The notes under the pieces: model-generated
Databases searched by the model: none
What the model saw: the letters and a program-made list of their open reading frames with translations, nothing else
What the model was told of the DNA's origin: nothing
Source: an uncultured Acetatifactor sp.
Lineage (GTDB): Bacteria; Bacillota; Clostridia; Lachnospirales; Lachnospiraceae
Direction: 5' to 3'
DNA: 64,000 bases
Assembly: GCA_934394815.1 (NCBI GenBank)
Contig: CAKRRD010000001.1
Coordinates: 186,001-250,000, forward strand
Program-made: the position numbers and the translations under genes
In this document: positions 61,925-64,000 of the stretch, in pieces
Position numbering within the stretch: position 1 is the stretch's first letter
Layout of the letters: every line of letters begins with the position of its first letter

Positions 61925-61949
61925 AAGACAGCAGAAAAGAGGATGCGCT

Positions 61950-63101
61950 ATGGGAGAGATCGATATTAAATTTAATGTACCGCCCTATGTGGATAAAGCA
62001 GCAGATTATATTCAGGAATGTGTAAAAAATCAGAAAATCTGCGGAGACGGAGAATATACGAAAAAATGTAATGCCTGGATCGAGGAGAGAACCGGCACCG
62101 GTAAGTGCCTGCTGACGACCTCCTGCACCCATGCAACAGAGCTGGCGGCACTTCTGTGCGACATCCAGGCCGGAGACGAAGTGATCATGCCTTCTTATAC
62201 GTTCGTATCTACGGCGGATGCCTTTGTACTCCGCGGTGCGGTTCCCGTATTTGTGGATATCCGTCCGGATACCATGAATATTGACGAAACACTGATCGAG
62301 GATGCCATCACAGAGAAGACGAAAGCCATCGTTCCGGTGCATTATGCCGGTGTGGCCTGCGAAATGGATACCATTATGGACATCGCAAAGAGACATCATC
62401 TGAAGGTAGTAGAAGATGCCGCCCAGGGTGTGATGGCATTTTATAAGGGAAAGGCACTGGGAACCATCGGTGACTTCGGTGCCTACAGCTTCCATGAGAC
62501 CAAGAACTACAGCATGGGTGAGGGCGGAGCATTACTGATCCGTGATAAGAAGGATGTGGAAGAAGCGGAGATCATCCGGGAAAAGGGAACCAACCGCAGC
62601 AAATTCTTCCGCGGACAGATCGACAAATATACCTGGGTCAACTACGGGTCCTCCTATCTTCCCAGTGATATGAATGCGGCATATCTTTACGCACAGCTGG
62701 AGATCGCCGATGAGATCAACGAGGCCAGACTGGCCTGCTGGAACCGCTATTATGAGCAGCTGCTTCCCTTAAAGGAGGCGGGAAAGATTGATCTTCCCAC
62801 CGTGCCGGAAGGCTGTGTACACAATGCCCATATGTTCTACATCAAGGCCAGAGATCTGGAACAGAGAACGAGATTCATCAGTTACATGAAGGAAAACGGT
62901 GTGCTTACGGTATTCCATTACATTCCGCTGCATACTTCTCCTGCCGGACAGAAGTTCGGCCGTTTCCACGGAGAGGATCGTTACACCACAAAAGAGAGCG
63001 AGCGTCTGGCAAGACTTCCCATGTACTATGGGCTGACACTGGATCAGGTGGACTTCATCTGCGGACTGGTGAAAAACTTTTTTGAATTAGAGGAGCAGTA
63101 A
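61950..63101 (+). CDS. rffA: dTDP-4-amino-4,6-dideoxygalactose transaminase (WecE/RffA-like)
   Basis: This 383-residue DegT-family PLP enzyme has KCLLTTSCTHATELAALLC, GDEVIMPSYTFVSTADAFVL, VEDAAQGVMAFYKGKALGT and K185 in YSFHETKNYSMGEGG. SCT-x-ALE-like and MPS(Y/F)TFVSTA motifs and the HETKN lysine site are diagnostic of WecE/RffA. This enzyme aminates dTDP-4-dehydro-6-deoxyglucose to dTDP-4-amino-4,6-dideoxygalactose (Fuc4N). No rmlA/rmlB or WecD acetyltransferase is in the window, so substrate supply comes from elsewhere. It follows the GtrB-like GT2 by 25 bases and precedes another GT-C gene by one base. Confidence 0.92.
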   Translation: MGEIDIKFNVPPYVDKAADYIQECVKNQKICGDGEYTKKCNAWIEERTGTGKCLLTTSCTHATELAALLCDIQAGDEVIMPSYTFVSTADAFVLRGAVPVFVDIRPDTMNIDETLIEDAITEKTKAIVPVHYAGVACEMDTIMDIAKRHHLKVVEDAAQGVMAFYKGKALGTIGDFGAYSFHETKNYSMGEGGALLIRDKKDVEEAEIIREKGTNRSKFFRGQIDKYTWVNYGSSYLPSDMNAAYLYAQLEIADEINEARLACWNRYYEQLLPLKEAGKIDLPTVPEGCVHNAHMFYIKARDLEQRTRFISYMKENGVLTVFHYIPLHTSPAGQKFGRFHGEDRYTTKESERLARLPMYYGLTLDQVDFICGLVKNFFELEEQ

Positions 63102-63102
63102 C

Positions 63103-64000
63103 ATGCAAAAACTTGGCAGATCGCTTGCACAGATCGCAGGCAGATTTCTGTTCCTGGGTGTCTCCGTGCAGATCCTTCTGGGTATCTGCTGGAGCGTCAG
63201 ATCCTTTGGAATTTTTCCGGAATTCGGCGATAGTTATATGTGGCTGAAAGCGTCAGAGACACTTGTGTGTGATGACTACATGGGGATCGGATACCCTCTT
63301 TTTCTGATGCTTGTAAAAGGGATAGAATCCATAAGTTCTATCCCTTATACTTTTTTGGCAGATATGGTACAGATTGTGGTGGCTTTTGTGGCAGGAGCCG
63401 TATTTTTACAGGCCTGCGGAGTGACCGGGAGGACATTCCTGTGTTGGGGAAGTCTGGGACTTCTGACGTTTCCCTGTGCCATGCAGACCCATCTGGCAGT
63501 ATTGCCGAACTCGCTGGGATATTCTTTTCTGTTATTGGAATTGTCGGTGTTGCTCCGGATTCTGCGGCAGGACGTGGCACCTTTGCACGGAATGTTCCGG
63601 GCCGGGATCTGGTGGGGACTCAGCACCCTGTTTGTAGTGGAGAACCGGTATCTGGGACTGGTGCCGCTTGTGACAGTAGGACTGATTCATCTGTGGCAGC
63701 TGCGTAAGGGAACAATCGAAAAAAAGAGAATAGGGCAGGAACTGTTGCTGCTGGCGGCAATGGTGGGAATCCTGTTTACATTGGTGCCAATGTGGCAGAC
63801 ACCGGGCAGCTACGGGAAAGCAGAGAATACCGTAAGTGCTGCCATGATGAGGAGATTCTGCTGGACCCATATGCGGGACAGGGAGGAATACGATGAATGG
63901 CCCGGGCAGCTGCGCGGACAACTGGAATGGGAAGATATTAAGAGGGCCGGATATTACGCAGGCACCATGGAGGAAGGCATTCAGAAGACACTGGAGGATC
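63103..64000 (+). CDS. Polytopic membrane protein, probable GT-C glycosyltransferase (3' truncated)
   Basis: ATG 63103 lies one base after the rffA stop, behind GAGGAGCAGTAAC. The frame is open to the window edge (299 codons), so the C-terminus is missing. The protein begins with a cytoplasmic stretch, then FLFLGVSVQILLGICWSV as the first helix. The outside loop FPEFGDSYMWLKASETLVCD and then YMGIGYPLFLMLVKG has an acidic site in the place expected for GT-C enzymes. At least six further hydrophobic segments follow. The sequence fits the other lachnospiral GT-C proteins in the window. Confidence 0.72.
   Translation, partial: MQKLGRSLAQIAGRFLFLGVSVQILLGICWSVRSFGIFPEFGDSYMWLKASETLVCDDYMGIGYPLFLMLVKGIESISSIPYTFLADMVQIVVAFVAGAVFLQACGVTGRTFLCWGSLGLLTFPCAMQTHLAVLPNSLGYSFLLLELSVLLRILRQDVAPLHGMFRAGIWWGLSTLFVVENRYLGLVPLVTVGLIHLWQLRKGTIEKKRIGQELLLLAAMVGILFTLVPMWQTPGSYGKAENTVSAAMMRRFCWTHMRDREEYDEWPGQLRGQLEWEDIKRAGYYAGTMEEGIQKTLED

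Overview
The window looks like chromosomal DNA from a Gram-positive gut Firmicute of the Lachnospiraceae type (Roseburia/Blautia-like; genus not certain). Support for this: AGGAGG-like ribosome sites, TTGNNN-17-TANNNT promoters, secreted proteins with Thr-Pro linkers, an M6-type protease, and a very large polysaccharide/glycan assembly locus. I found no rRNA, tRNA, CRISPR array, insertion sequence or phage gene. No stretch above 300 bases lacks a gene.

Layout. (1) Positions 1-7012: a family of five secreted proteins sharing one ~180-residue Tyr/Gly-rich 'YYNI-NGG' surface module. It is joined to a Thr-Pro linker (partial gene at the left edge), to a transglutaminase-like domain, or to Tyr-rich YD-like C-terminal regions. 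Two of the genes are a near-identical tandem duplication. (2) 7159-14706: gmd, manC, two GT-C membrane glycosyltransferases and a Wzy/O-antigen-ligase-like protein. A short intergenic region of consecutive hairpins follows. (3) 14894-20126: a lipoprotein, a long M6-like protease with a 14-residue-period Thr-Pro linker, and a membrane-anchored Ser-Asp-rich protein. (4) 20374-22430: a visibly A+T-rich cassette of P-loop kinase, GNAT-PUA-like protein and ASCH protein, probably acquired horizontally. (5) 22510-31715: pseB, an XRE regulator, a GT39-like enzyme, an extracellular SGNH hydrolase, pseC and two GT-C proteins. (6) 31899-48412: a long plus-strand run of GT2 enzymes, GT-C membrane proteins, an FAD oxidoreductase and a sugar aminotransferase plus N-acetyltransferase pair. 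(7) 49185 to the right edge: one tightly packed run. It holds a sialyltransferase-like protein, a PglK-like ABC flippase, a GT2, pseF, an FkbH-like HAD protein, an acyl carrier protein, pseH, pseI, pseG, a second SGNH hydrolase, a GtrII-like protein, a GtrB-like GT2, a WecE-type aminotransferase and a partial GT-C gene.

How it works together. All six enzymes from UDP-GlcNAc to CMP-pseudaminic acid (PseB, C, H, G, I, F) are present, split between regions 5 and 7. The sialyltransferase-like protein and the ABC flippase are natural candidates for transferring the sugar to a lipid-linked glycan and moving it across the membrane. The GT2 and GT-C proteins suggest many polyprenyl-phosphate-sugar-dependent decorations outside the cell.

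The most interesting feature is an FkbH-like glyceryl loader plus a free-standing ACP placed between pseF and pseH. This predicts an acyl-ACP-derived, probably glyceroyl, N-acyl group on a pseudaminic-acid-like sugar. That is inference, not shown by sequence alone.
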